From NCBI RefSeq assembly GCF_025837095.1, contig NZ_CP107551.1, positions 2,400,352 to 2,464,351 on the forward strand: DNA of 64,000 nt, in the 5' to 3' direction. Shown here piece after piece: positions 34,904 to 43,105 of this stretch (position 1 is its first letter; each line of letters opens with the position of its first letter). The translations under genes were made by a program, and so were the position numbers. The notes beneath the pieces were generated by a model that was given only the letters and a program-made list of their open reading frames with translations, had not been told where the DNA came from and did not search any database. This stretch comes from Rhodococcus sp. Z13. GTDB lineage: Bacteria; Actinomycetota; Actinomycetes; Mycobacteriales; Mycobacteriaceae.

Positions 34904-36015
34904 CCGAGACGACCACGACCACCCCCAGCGGGCGCCGCTCCCGCTGGCACACCCCCACCCGCATCCCGGGCCGCCCCGCCTTCCGGCTCGGCCCCGTGTC
35001 CCTGGTGTGGCGCGGCCGCACCGTCGCCGTGTGCACCCTGCTGCTCGTCGCCACCTTCGCGCTGCTGTGCATCGCCCTCGGCCGCGGCGACTATCCCCTC
35101 ACCCCGCTGCAGGTCCTCGAGGTGCTCGTCGGCGGCGGCGAACGCCTCGACCGGTTCATCGTCACCGAACTGCGCCTGCCCCGCGGTCTCGCCGCCGTCG
35201 TCGTCGGCGCCGCCCTCGCGGTGTCCGGGGCGATCACCCAATCGGTCTCCCGCAACTCCCTGGCCAGCCCCGACATCCTCGGCATCACCGCCGGCGCGTC
35301 CGCCGCCGCGGTCGCCCTGATCGTCCTCACCGGCGGCGGCTCCATCGTCGGGCTGCTCGCCGCCCTCGGGCTACCGCTGTCCGCGCTGCTCGGGGCGCTG
35401 CTCACCGCCGCCGTGATCTACCTGCTCGCCTGGCGGCGCGGCGCCGACGGGTTCCGGCTCGTGCTCGTCGGCATCGGCGTCAACGCCATGCTGCTCGCGC
35501 TCACCCAGTGGATGCTCGTCTCCGCCGACATCAACGACGTCAGCCGCGCCCAGGTGTGGCTCACCGGCTCCCTCAACGGCGTGTCCTGGACCCAGGTGAT
35601 CCCCGCCGCGCTCGCCCTGCTGCTCATCGGCGGCTGGGCGCTTGCCGCGTCGTTCACCGTCGGGGTCCTCAAACTCGGCGACGACACCGCCCGCGCCCTC
35701 GGCGTGCGGCTGCAGGCCCAGCAGGCGCTGCTGCTCGTCGCCGCCTGCGGTCTCGCCGCCGTGGCCACCGCCGCCGCCGGCCCCATCGGCTTCGTCGCGC
35801 TCGCCGCCCCGCAGATCGCGTTGCGGCTCGTCGGCTCCGCCGGCCCCCCGATCTTCACCTCCGCGCTGACCGGGGCGTTCTTCGTCGTCGCCGCCGACCT
35901 GGTCGCCCGCACCATCCTGCCGGTGGCCCTGCCCGTGGGCCTGGTCACCTCCGCGCTCGGCGGCCCGTTCCTGCTGTACCTGCTCGTGCGTTCCAACCGA
36001 AAGGTGTCCGCGTGA
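34900..36015 (+). CDS. Iron-chelate ABC permease (FecCD family), second subunit
   Basis: 371 residues with about ten membrane segments and the family motifs LRLPRGLAAVVVGAALAVSG, NSLASPDILGI and AAGPIGFVALAAPQIA. The GTG at 34900 overlaps the previous stop, so translation is coupled. It is expected to dimerise with the RDD-FecCD permease in the cytoplasmic membrane. The N-terminal 45 residues are Thr/Arg-rich and soluble. The stop overlaps the ATPase start by four bases. Confidence 0.93.
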   Translation: MTETTTTTPSGRRSRWHTPTRIPGRPAFRLGPVSLVWRGRTVAVCTLLLVATFALLCIALGRGDYPLTPLQVLEVLVGGGERLDRFIVTELRLPRGLAAVVVGAALAVSGAITQSVSRNSLASPDILGITAGASAAAVALIVLTGGGSIVGLLAALGLPLSALLGALLTAAVIYLLAWRRGADGFRLVLVGIGVNAMLLALTQWMLVSADINDVSRAQVWLTGSLNGVSWTQVIPAALALLLIGGWALAASFTVGVLKLGDDTARALGVRLQAQQALLLVAACGLAAVATAAAGPIGFVALAAPQIALRLVGSAGPPIFTSALTGAFFVVAADLVARTILPVALPVGLVTSALGGPFLLYLLVRSNRKVSA

Positions 36016-36887
36016 CCGACACGCATCGCCCCCCAGCACCGACGACCCCCACCTCCGGCGGGCACGCGGCACCCCGGCTGGTCGCCGACCACGTCAGCCT
36101 CGGCTACGGCGAACGGCTCATCGTCGACGACCTCGAGCTGACCGTCCCCACCGGCGTCGTCACCACCATCATCGGCCCCAACGGCTGCGGCAAGTCCACC
36201 CTGCTGCGGTCCCTGAGCCGCCTGCTCAAACCCCGCACCGGCACCGTGCTGCTCGACGGCCACGACATCACGAGCATGCGCACCCGCGAGGTCGCCCGCG
36301 TGCTCGGCATGCTGCCGCAGGCCCCGGTCGCCCCCGAGGGCCTGACCGTCGCCGACCTGGTCTCCCGCGGCCGGCACCCGCACCAGTCCTGGTTCCGGCA
36401 GTGGTCCTCCGACGACGAGGACGAGGTCGCCACCGCCCTCGAACTGACCGGCATCGCCGACCTCGCCGACCGGCCCATCGACGAACTGTCCGGTGGGCAG
36501 CGGCAACGCGCCTGGATCTCCATGGCCCTCGCGCAAGGCACCGACATCCTGCTGCTCGACGAACCCACCACCTATCTCGACCTCGCCCACTCGGTGGAGG
36601 TCCTCGACCTCGTCGACCGGCTGCACAGCGAACTCGGCCGCACCGTGGTGATGGTGCTGCACGACCTGAACCTGGCCATCCGCTACAGCGACCACCTGGT
36701 GGTGATGAAGCAGGGCCGCATCGTCGCCGCCGGTGCCCCCGCCGAGGTGATCTCCGTCGAGCTGCTGCGCGAGGTGTTCGCGCTCGACGCGTCGGTGATC
36801 GACGATCCGGTCTCCGACCGGCCGCTGATCGTGCCCATCGGCACCCGCCACGTGTACGGGACGGCCGGAGGACCCGCCACGGTGTGA
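36012..36887 (+). CDS. Iron-chelate ABC transporter ATP-binding protein (FecE/FepC type)
   Basis: 291 residues. Walker A GPNGCGKST is near residue 56, the signature LSGGQRQRAW near 160, Walker B ILLLDEPT near 180 and the switch His in VLHDLN near 217. The GTG at 36012 overlaps the second permease stop. It hydrolyses ATP to drive the two FecCD permeases. The operon ends here without a substrate-binding lipoprotein, which must be encoded elsewhere. IdeR boxes upstream of the first gene imply repression in high iron. Confidence 0.95.
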   Translation: MTDTHRPPAPTTPTSGGHAAPRLVADHVSLGYGERLIVDDLELTVPTGVVTTIIGPNGCGKSTLLRSLSRLLKPRTGTVLLDGHDITSMRTREVARVLGMLPQAPVAPEGLTVADLVSRGRHPHQSWFRQWSSDDEDEVATALELTGIADLADRPIDELSGGQRQRAWISMALAQGTDILLLDEPTTYLDLAHSVEVLDLVDRLHSELGRTVVMVLHDLNLAIRYSDHLVVMKQGRIVAAGAPAEVISVELLREVFALDASVIDDPVSDRPLIVPIGTRHVYGTAGGPATV

Positions 36888-36912
36888 CGAAGGTCCCGCC
36901 CAGCTCAGACCC

Positions 36913-36929
36913 TACGACCAGGGGTAGTA
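36913..36929. promoter_or_regulatory. Candidate BlaI operator
   Basis: TACGAC (36913-36918) and GTAGTA (36924-36929) form an imperfect dyad resembling the TACTAC/GTAGTA arms recognised by BlaI/MecI repressors. It lies 35 bases upstream of the blaI-like start, with TAGACT (36953-36958) as a possible -10 between them. Confidence 0.5.
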
Positions 36930-36964
36930 CGCACAAGCGTCGGAGAAATCCGTAGACTCGGGTC

Positions 36965-37375
36965 ATGGCAGCACTAGGCGAACTCGAGCGCGCAGTGATG
37001 GACCACCTGTGGTCCTCCACCGAACCCCAGACCGTGCGACAGGTCCACGAGGCCCTCTCCGCCCGCCGCACCCTCGCATACACCACCGTCATGACGGTGC
37101 TGCAGCGCCTGGCGAAGAAGAACCTCGTCATCCAGCAACGCGACGACCGCGCCCACCGCTACCTGCCGGTGCACGGCCGCGACGAACTCGTCGCCAGCCT
37201 CATGGTCGACGCCCTCGACCAGGCCGACGAGACCGCCGGTCGCGCCGCCGCCCTCGTCCACTTCGTCGGCCGCGTCGGCGCCGACGAGGCCGCCGCCCTG
37301 CGCGCGGCCCTGGCCGAACTCGAAGCCAAGCAGGCCGCAGCGGACACCCGGCACGACACCGACCGGGCGGGCTGA
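36965..37375 (+). CDS. blaI: BlaI/MecI-family transcriptional repressor
   Basis: 136 residues. An N-terminal winged helix (LGELERAVMDHLW, TTVMTVLQRLAKKNLV) and a C-terminal dimerisation region match BlaI. It is the counterpart of M. tuberculosis Rv1846c, which represses itself and respiratory and beta-lactam-response genes. The M56 peptidase gene follows 13 bases later, as in the M. tuberculosis locus. A short leader and a dyad upstream suggest autoregulation, with relief by cleavage or cell-wall stress. Confidence 0.92.
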   Translation: MAALGELERAVMDHLWSSTEPQTVRQVHEALSARRTLAYTTVMTVLQRLAKKNLVIQQRDDRAHRYLPVHGRDELVASLMVDALDQADETAGRAAALVHFVGRVGADEAAALRAALAELEAKQAAADTRHDTDRAG

Positions 37376-37388
37376 CACACTCGATGTC

Positions 37389-38339
37389 ATGAACGCGACC
37401 ACGGCGCTGTTCTTCGGAACGACGGCGCTTCTCCTCGCCGGCCCGGTGCCGGGGCTCCTCGCCCGCGCCGCCTGGCCGCACCGCAACCCCCGGGCCGCCC
37501 TGGTGTTGTGGCAGGCGGTGGCGCTCGCCGCGGTGCTCTCCGCGTTCTCCTGCGGCCTGGCCATCGCCGCCCGGCTGCTCGCCCCCGGCGCCGACGGCCG
37601 CCCCACCACCGGTCCCCTCGAGGAGATCGCCGCCCTCGGCCTGCCCCTGTGGCTGACCTACGTCGTCGTCTTCGCGCTCACCGTCCTCGTCGGCGCGCGG
37701 CTGACCTACTCGATGCTGCGCGTGGCGGTGCGCACCCGCCGCCGCCGCTCCCGGCACCGCATGCTCGTCGACCTGCTCGACCGCCGCGACAGCGGCGCCG
37801 CCGTCCGGCACCACCCGCACGTGCGCATCCTCGACACCGCAGACCCCCTCGCCTACTGCCTCCCGGGTCTGCGGCACCGGGTGGTGCTCAGCGAAGGCAC
37901 CCTCGACAACCTCGACGACGACGAGCTACGCGCGATCCTGCGCCACGAACACTCCCACCTGCGGGCCCGCCACGACCTGATCCTCGAGGCGTTCACCGCC
38001 GTCTACGAGGCGTTCCCCCGCCTGGTGCGCTCCGGATCGGCGCTCGGCTCGGTGAAACTGCTCGTCGAGATGCTCGCCGACGACTCCGCCGTGCGGGTCA
38101 CCGGCCCCACCCCCCTCGCGCGGGCACTGGTCGCCTGCGCCGGCGCCCACACCCCCACCGGCGCCCTCGCCGTCGGCGGCCCCACCACCGTGATCCGGGT
38201 GCAGCGCCTGTCCGGTCCGGGCCCGCACCTGGGGGTCTCCCTCGCCGCGTACACCGCCGCCGCCGCGATCCTGGTGGTGCCCACCATCGCCGTGGCGGTG
38301 CCCTGGCTGGTGGAACTGTCGCTGCTGCTCGGACTCTGA
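37389..38339 (+). CDS. M56-family (BlaR1-like) membrane metallopeptidase
   Basis: 316 residues. Hydrophobic segments lie near residues 3-25, 38-62, 80-105 and 280-310; the zinc site HEHSH (HExxH) in ILRHEHSHLRARHD is near residue 185. The extracellular penicillin-sensor domain of true BlaR1 is absent, as in Rv1845c, so it is a short M56 protease. It presumably cleaves the BlaI-like repressor encoded just before it, or another target, on a cell-envelope signal. Confidence 0.9.
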   Translation: MNATTALFFGTTALLLAGPVPGLLARAAWPHRNPRAALVLWQAVALAAVLSAFSCGLAIAARLLAPGADGRPTTGPLEEIAALGLPLWLTYVVVFALTVLVGARLTYSMLRVAVRTRRRRSRHRMLVDLLDRRDSGAAVRHHPHVRILDTADPLAYCLPGLRHRVVLSEGTLDNLDDDELRAILRHEHSHLRARHDLILEAFTAVYEAFPRLVRSGSALGSVKLLVEMLADDSAVRVTGPTPLARALVACAGAHTPTGALAVGGPTTVIRVQRLSGPGPHLGVSLAAYTAAAAILVVPTIAVAVPWLVELSLLLGL

Positions 38340-38414
38340 GCACCCCGACACGCCGACCCGCGGTTTTCCCGCCCCGATTTCGATCACTCACGGTTTGGGG
38401 GGAAGCTGTTATCC

Positions 38415-39866
38415 ATGACCGTCGAAAACACCGAGACAGCCAAGGCCCAGATCGGCGTGACCGGCCTGGCCGTCATGGGATCGAACATCGCCCGCAACTT
38501 CGCCCGCCACGGCTACACCGTCGCCCTCCACAACCGCAGCATCGCCAAGACCGACGCGCTGCTCGCCGATCACGGCCACGAGGGCACCTTCATCCGCACC
38601 GAGACCGTCGCCGAGTTCGTCGCCGCCCTCGAACGGCCCCGTCGCGTGCTGATCATGGTCAAGGCCGGTGACGCCACCGACGCCGTCATCGAGGAGCTCG
38701 CCGCCGTGATGGAACCCGGCGACATCATCATCGACGGCGGCAACGCCCTCTACACCGACACCATCCGCCGCGAGGCCGCGCTGCGCGCCCGCGGCCTGCA
38801 CTTCGTCGGCGCCGGTATCTCCGGCGGCGAGGAGGGCGCCCTCAACGGCCCGTCGATCATGCCCGGCGGCCCCGCCGAGTCGTACGAGGCGCTCGGCCCG
38901 CTGCTCGAGACCATCGCCGCGCAGGTCGACGGCACCCCCTGCTGCACCCACATCGGCCCCGACGGCGCCGGTCACTTCGTGAAGATGGTGCACAACGGCA
39001 TCGAGTACGCCGACATGCAGCTCATCGGGGAGGCCTACAACCTGCTGCGCGACGCCCTCGGCTACGACGCCGGACAGATCGCCGACGTGTTCGCCGAGTG
39101 GAACACCGGCACCCTCGAGTCGTACCTGATCGAGATCACCGCCGAGGTGCTGCGCCAGACCGACGCCGCCACCGGCAAGCCCCTCGTCGACGTCATCGTC
39201 GACGCCGCCGAGCAGAAGGGCACCGGCCGCTGGACCGTCAAGGCCGCCCTCGACCTCGGGGTGCCGGTCACCGGCATCGCCGAGGCCGTCTTCGCCCGCG
39301 CCCTGTCCGGCTCCCGCGACCAGCGGGCCGCCGCCCGCGGCCTCGCCGCCGGCACCCTCGGCGCCGCCCCCACCGACACCGCGCAGTTCGTCGAGGACAT
39401 CCGCGCCGCCCTGTACGCGTCGAAGATCGTCGCCTACGCACAGGGCTTCGACGAGATCGCCGCCGGCAGCGCCGAGTACGGCTGGAACGTCGACCGCGCC
39501 GCGCTGGCCACCATCTGGCGTGGCGGCTGCATCATCCGCGCCCAGTTCCTCAACCGCATCAAGGAGGCCTACGACGCGGACCCGCAGCTGCCCAGCCTCA
39601 TCCTCGCGCCGTACTTCCGCGACGCGATCGAGGCCGGCATCGACAGCTGGCGCCGCGTGGTGATCACCGCGACGAGCCTGGGCATCCCGGTCCCGGCGTT
39701 CGCGTCGTCACTGTCCTACTACGACGGGCTGCGCGCCGAACGGCTGCCCGCCGCCCTCACCCAGGGTCAGCGCGACTTCTTCGGTGCCCACACCTACGAG
39801 CGCACCGACCGGCCCGGCAAGTTCCACACCCTCTGGAGCGGAGACCGCTCCGAAGTGGAAGCCTGA
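38415..39866 (+). CDS. gnd: 6-phosphogluconate dehydrogenase, decarboxylating
   Basis: 483 residues. The NADP-binding motif GLAVMGSNIARNF is at the N-terminus, IDGGNALYTDT near residue 115, GISGGEEGA near 136 and the substrate/catalytic segment HFVKMVHNGIEY near 190, with the usual Lys. It converts 6-phosphogluconate to ribulose-5-phosphate and CO2 in the pentose phosphate pathway. GGGGGGAAGC precedes the ATG. The position after blaI-M56 copies the Rv1846c-Rv1844c order. The length fits the long, NADP-type Gnd. Confidence 0.96.
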   Translation: MTVENTETAKAQIGVTGLAVMGSNIARNFARHGYTVALHNRSIAKTDALLADHGHEGTFIRTETVAEFVAALERPRRVLIMVKAGDATDAVIEELAAVMEPGDIIIDGGNALYTDTIRREAALRARGLHFVGAGISGGEEGALNGPSIMPGGPAESYEALGPLLETIAAQVDGTPCCTHIGPDGAGHFVKMVHNGIEYADMQLIGEAYNLLRDALGYDAGQIADVFAEWNTGTLESYLIEITAEVLRQTDAATGKPLVDVIVDAAEQKGTGRWTVKAALDLGVPVTGIAEAVFARALSGSRDQRAAARGLAAGTLGAAPTDTAQFVEDIRAALYASKIVAYAQGFDEIAAGSAEYGWNVDRAALATIWRGGCIIRAQFLNRIKEAYDADPQLPSLILAPYFRDAIEAGIDSWRRVVITATSLGIPVPAFASSLSYYDGLRAERLPAALTQGQRDFFGAHTYERTDRPGKFHTLWSGDRSEVEA

Positions 39867-39870
39867 TCCG

Positions 39871-40785
39871 ATGACGGGCACGGCCGTCGCCGTCCTGTGC
39901 GCCCTGGCCGCCGCGGTGTTCATCGCCGTCGGCAGTGTCGCGCAACAGACCTCGGCCGCGGCCGTGCCCGACTCCGGGGACCTCGTCGGCTCGCTGCTGC
40001 GCAGCCCCCGCTGGTGGGCAGGGATCCTCGGCGACGGCGGCAGCTACATCCTGCAGGTGATCGCCCTGACGTTCGGGTCGGTGCTGCTCGTCCAGCCGCT
40101 GCTGGTGACCTCCCTGCTGTTCGCGCTGCCCATCGCCGCCGCGACCGGGGGGCGCCGCGTCGACCGCAGCACCTGGCTGCTCGCCGGGGCATTGTGCGCG
40201 GCCCTGGCGATCTTCCTGCTCGTCGGCAATCCCAGCGAGGGCCGCGGCGACGCCGCCGCGGCCCGCTGGGCGCTGCCCCTCGGCGCGGTGCTCGCCGTCG
40301 CCGCGGCCGCCGTGGCCCTCGCGCTGGCCTCCCCGCGGTTGCGGGCGCTCGCGTTCGGCACCGCCGCGGGCATCCTCTACGGGGTGACCTCCGCGTTCAC
40401 CAAGCACGTCACCGACCTCGCCGAACACGGCATCCCGCAGCTGCTGGGCTCGTGGCAGACCTGGACGCTCGTCGCCGCCGGCGCCGCCGCGATCTACCTG
40501 CAGCAACGCGCCTTCCAGGCCGGCTCGCTGACCGCTTCGCTGCCCGCCCTGACCGTCGGCGAACCCCTCGCCGCGATTGTCCTCGGGATGACCGTGCTCG
40601 GCGAGCACCTGCGCACCGACAGCGCGGGTCTGCTGCTCGTCGGCGCCGCCGTCGTCGTGATGCTCGCCACCACCGTGCTGCTGTCCCGCCAGCAGGCCGC
40701 CGCCACCGGCGACACCACCCCCGGGGACGACACGGTGGCTACGCCCGCCCCAGCACCGCCACCAGAAACTCCGCGTCCTCGCTGA
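39871..40785 (+). CDS. DMT-superfamily-like membrane protein
   Basis: 304 residues with about nine hydrophobic segments and a soluble Ala/Pro/Thr tail. The two-half repeat and motifs such as LTVGEPLAAIVLGMTVLGEHL fit drug/metabolite transporter-like proteins of the EamA/NIPA type common in actinobacteria. It starts four bases after gnd and may be co-transcribed. Its 3' end overlaps the convergent methyltransferase gene by 47 bases. Substrate unknown. It occupies the place where M. tuberculosis has guaB1. Confidence 0.8.
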   Translation: MTGTAVAVLCALAAAVFIAVGSVAQQTSAAAVPDSGDLVGSLLRSPRWWAGILGDGGSYILQVIALTFGSVLLVQPLLVTSLLFALPIAAATGGRRVDRSTWLLAGALCAALAIFLLVGNPSEGRGDAAAARWALPLGAVLAVAAAAVALALASPRLRALAFGTAAGILYGVTSAFTKHVTDLAEHGIPQLLGSWQTWTLVAAGAAAIYLQQRAFQAGSLTASLPALTVGEPLAAIVLGMTVLGEHLRTDSAGLLLVGAAVVVMLATTVLLSRQQAAATGDTTPGDDTVATPAPAPPPETPRPR

Positions 40786-41377
40786 ACGGCCGCAGATCCC
40801 AGGTCGACAACAGCAGCTGCGGCACCAGCCCCGCCTCACGGGCATCGTCGAGGAACCGCCCGAACTCGTAGTCCCGCCCGGCCCCGAAGCCGATCACCGC
40901 GCGGCCCGCCGGCGCCAGATGCGCCGCGAAGTTGCGCAGCACCGTCACCCGCGTCGACGGCGCCACGAAGGTCATCACATTGCCCGCGCACACGATCGCC
41001 TCGAACTCCGCGGCGATCCCCCGGCCCGGCAGATCCAGCTCCGCCAGATCCCCCACCAGCCAGATCGGACCCGGATGGTCCTCCTCGGCCGCGGCGATCA
41101 GCACCGGATCCACATCCACCCCCACCACCGTGTGCCCGGCGCGGTGCAGATACCCGCCGATGCGGCCCGGCCCGCACCCGGCGTCGAGGATGCGCGCACC
41201 CCGCGACACCATCGCATCGATCAGCCGCGCCTCCCCCACGGTGTCCTGCCCCTGCGCCGCCATCGCCCGGAACCGCTCGACGTACCACCGCGAATGCCCC
41301 GGATTCTCCGCCACCAGCTCCTCCCAGCGGCTCGGCACCCGCCCCGCACCCGATCCACCCGCGCCCGGCCCGCTCAT
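40739..41377 (-). CDS. SAM-dependent methyltransferase, class I
   Basis: 212 residues. Motif I ARILDAGCGPGRIGGYL, an acidic VDVDP loop binding the SAM ribose, and VGDLAEL give a typical Rossmann methyltransferase. The start ATG 41377 begins MSGPG. The upstream reading frame continues but is low-complexity. Its 3' end overlaps the convergent membrane-protein gene. The substrate is not evident. Confidence 0.87.
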   Translation of the reverse strand: MSGPGAGGSGAGRVPSRWEELVAENPGHSRWYVERFRAMAAQGQDTVGEARLIDAMVSRGARILDAGCGPGRIGGYLHRAGHTVVGVDVDPVLIAAAEEDHPGPIWLVGDLAELDLPGRGIAAEFEAIVCAGNVMTFVAPSTRVTVLRNFAAHLAPAGRAVIGFGAGRDYEFGRFLDDAREAGLVPQLLLSTWDLRPFSEDAEFLVAVLGRA

Positions 41378-41564
41378 CGCCACCTCGTCCTCCCGTTCTG
41401 CACTCCGGCACCTACGCTCCGGCACCCACGACTGCCCTGCCACGACCCACCGTAGGCCCCGCCGACGCGACACGACGGCAAGGACATCAGTAGAATCGAT
41501 GCCCATCCGATACCGCTTCCGCGATGCGGCCCAGCCCGTGCGCGGACCCGACGAGAGGACACCG

Positions 41565-41723
41565 GTGCCCACGGCACCCACCGTCACCAGCACATCCGAC
41601 GTCCCCGCCGTCAGCGCGACGTCCCCCACCCGCACGGAGTCCGACTCCGGTTCGGAGGGCTCCTCTAGTCGGCCGGGCACCGCGCCCGGCCAGACCCCGA
41701 CCCGAGCGGACCGGCTCCGATGA
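41565..41723 (+). CDS. Possible short leader ORF before the CNNM genes
   Basis: 52 codons from GTG 41565, preceded by GAGAGGA, with the stop overlapping the next gene's ATG (ATGA). The product is Thr/Ser/Pro-rich and low-complexity (TVTSTSDVPAVSATSPTRTES), without domain features. TAGAAT at 41491-41496 could be the promoter -10. The overlap suggests translational coupling to the CNNM gene, but the composition may be accidental. Confidence 0.3.
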   Translation: MPTAPTVTSTSDVPAVSATSPTRTESDSGSEGSSSRPGTAPGQTPTRADRLR

Positions 41724-43105
41724 CCGTTCTGCTCGACATCGCCGCCCTGCTCGGCTTCGTCGCCCTGACCGCCGGCACGGCCCTGTTCGTCGCCGCCGAG
41801 TTCTCGCTGACCGCCCTCGAACGCAGCGCCGTCGACGCCCGCGCCCACCACGGCGACCGCCGCGCCCGCCAGGTGCAGCACGCCCACCGGACCCTGTCCT
41901 TCCAGCTGTCCGGGGCGCAGCTCGGCATCACCATCACCACGCTGATCACCGGCTACCTCGCCGAACCGATCCTCGCCCGCTTCCTCACCCCGCTGCTCGA
42001 CGCGGCAGGTCTCGGCGCCACCGCCGCCGCCACCGTGTCGTTGATCCTGGCGCTGCTCATCGCGACGTCGTTCTCCATGGTCTTCGGCGAACTCGTCCCC
42101 AAGAACATCGCGATCGCCCGCCCCATGGGCACCGCCCGCGCCACCGCCGGCCTGCAGATCGGGTTCTCGCTGCTGTTCAAATGGGCCATCCTCGGCCTCA
42201 ACGGCACCGCCAACCGCATCGTGCGGCGCCTCGGCATCGAACCAGCCGAGGAACTGCGCTCGGCGCGGTCCCCGCAGGAACTCGGCTCCCTCGTGCGCGC
42301 CTCGGCGCGCAGCGGCACCCTCGACGAGAGCACCGCCCGCCTGGTCTACCGGTCACTGCAGTTCGGCGACCGCACCGCCGAGGACCTCATGACCCCCCGG
42401 GTCACCGTCGAGGCCCTCGACCGGCAGGCCACCGTCCTCGACCTGATCGACCTGTCCGCCCGCACCGGCTACTCCCGCTTCCCCGTCGTCGACGGTGACC
42501 TCGACGCCCCCCTCGGCGTGGTGCACATCAAACACGCGTTCACCGTGCCCGCCGGCGCCCGCGCCACCACCACCGTCGGCAGCCTCGCCCGCCGCATCCC
42601 CACCGTGCCGTCCACCCTCGACGGCGACACCGTCATGGAACGCGTCCGCTCCGACGGCATGCAGGTCGCACTCGTCGTCGACGAATACGGCGGCACCGCC
42701 GGGCTCATCACCATGGAGGACCTCATCGAGGAGATCGTCGGAGACGTCCGCGACGAACACGACGAGACCGAACTCGACGCCCACCGTGCCGGCGACGGCT
42801 GGTCCTGCACCGGCCTGCTGCGCATCGACGAGGTCGCCCAGCTCACCGGCTACCACGCCCCCGACGGCGACTACGAGACCCTCGCCGGGCTGATCCTCAC
42901 CGAACTCGGCCGCATCCCCGCCGTCGACGACGAGGTGCAGCTGCCACTGCGCCGCGACCGCCGCGACCGCACCTGGTACGCCCGCATCCTCGAGATGGAC
43001 GGGCACCGTATCGACCGGGTTCTGCTCGTCCCCGGCGCCGCCCCCGACCCCGAGGACCCGGACACCGCCGAACCCGGCGACGACGAGGCGGGTGAGCGGC
43101 GATGA
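41720..43105 (+). CDS. CNNM/CorC-type transporter or HlyC-like protein (DUF21-CBS-CorC)
   Basis: 461 residues. A DUF21/CNNM membrane domain (four hydrophobic segments to about residue 150, with GELVPKNIAIARP), a CBS pair (TPRVTVEAL, GYSRFPVVDGD, VVDEYGGTAGLITMEDLIEEIVGD) and a C-terminal CorC_HlyC domain are present. The family is linked to Mg2+/Co2+ efflux. It is the homologue of M. tuberculosis Rv1842c and overlaps the second CNNM gene by four bases. Confidence 0.92.
   Translation: MTVLLDIAALLGFVALTAGTALFVAAEFSLTALERSAVDARAHHGDRRARQVQHAHRTLSFQLSGAQLGITITTLITGYLAEPILARFLTPLLDAAGLGATAAATVSLILALLIATSFSMVFGELVPKNIAIARPMGTARATAGLQIGFSLLFKWAILGLNGTANRIVRRLGIEPAEELRSARSPQELGSLVRASARSGTLDESTARLVYRSLQFGDRTAEDLMTPRVTVEALDRQATVLDLIDLSARTGYSRFPVVDGDLDAPLGVVHIKHAFTVPAGARATTTVGSLARRIPTVPSTLDGDTVMERVRSDGMQVALVVDEYGGTAGLITMEDLIEEIVGDVRDEHDETELDAHRAGDGWSCTGLLRIDEVAQLTGYHAPDGDYETLAGLILTELGRIPAVDDEVQLPLRRDRRDRTWYARILEMDGHRIDRVLLVPGAAPDPEDPDTAEPGDDEAGERR

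Noticed and set aside
41499-41723. Starting the short ORF before the CNNM genes at ATG 41499
   Set aside because: This ATG is only 2 bases after a likely -10 box (TAGAAT), so it would lie upstream of the transcript start; the GTG at 41565 is the only plausible start.
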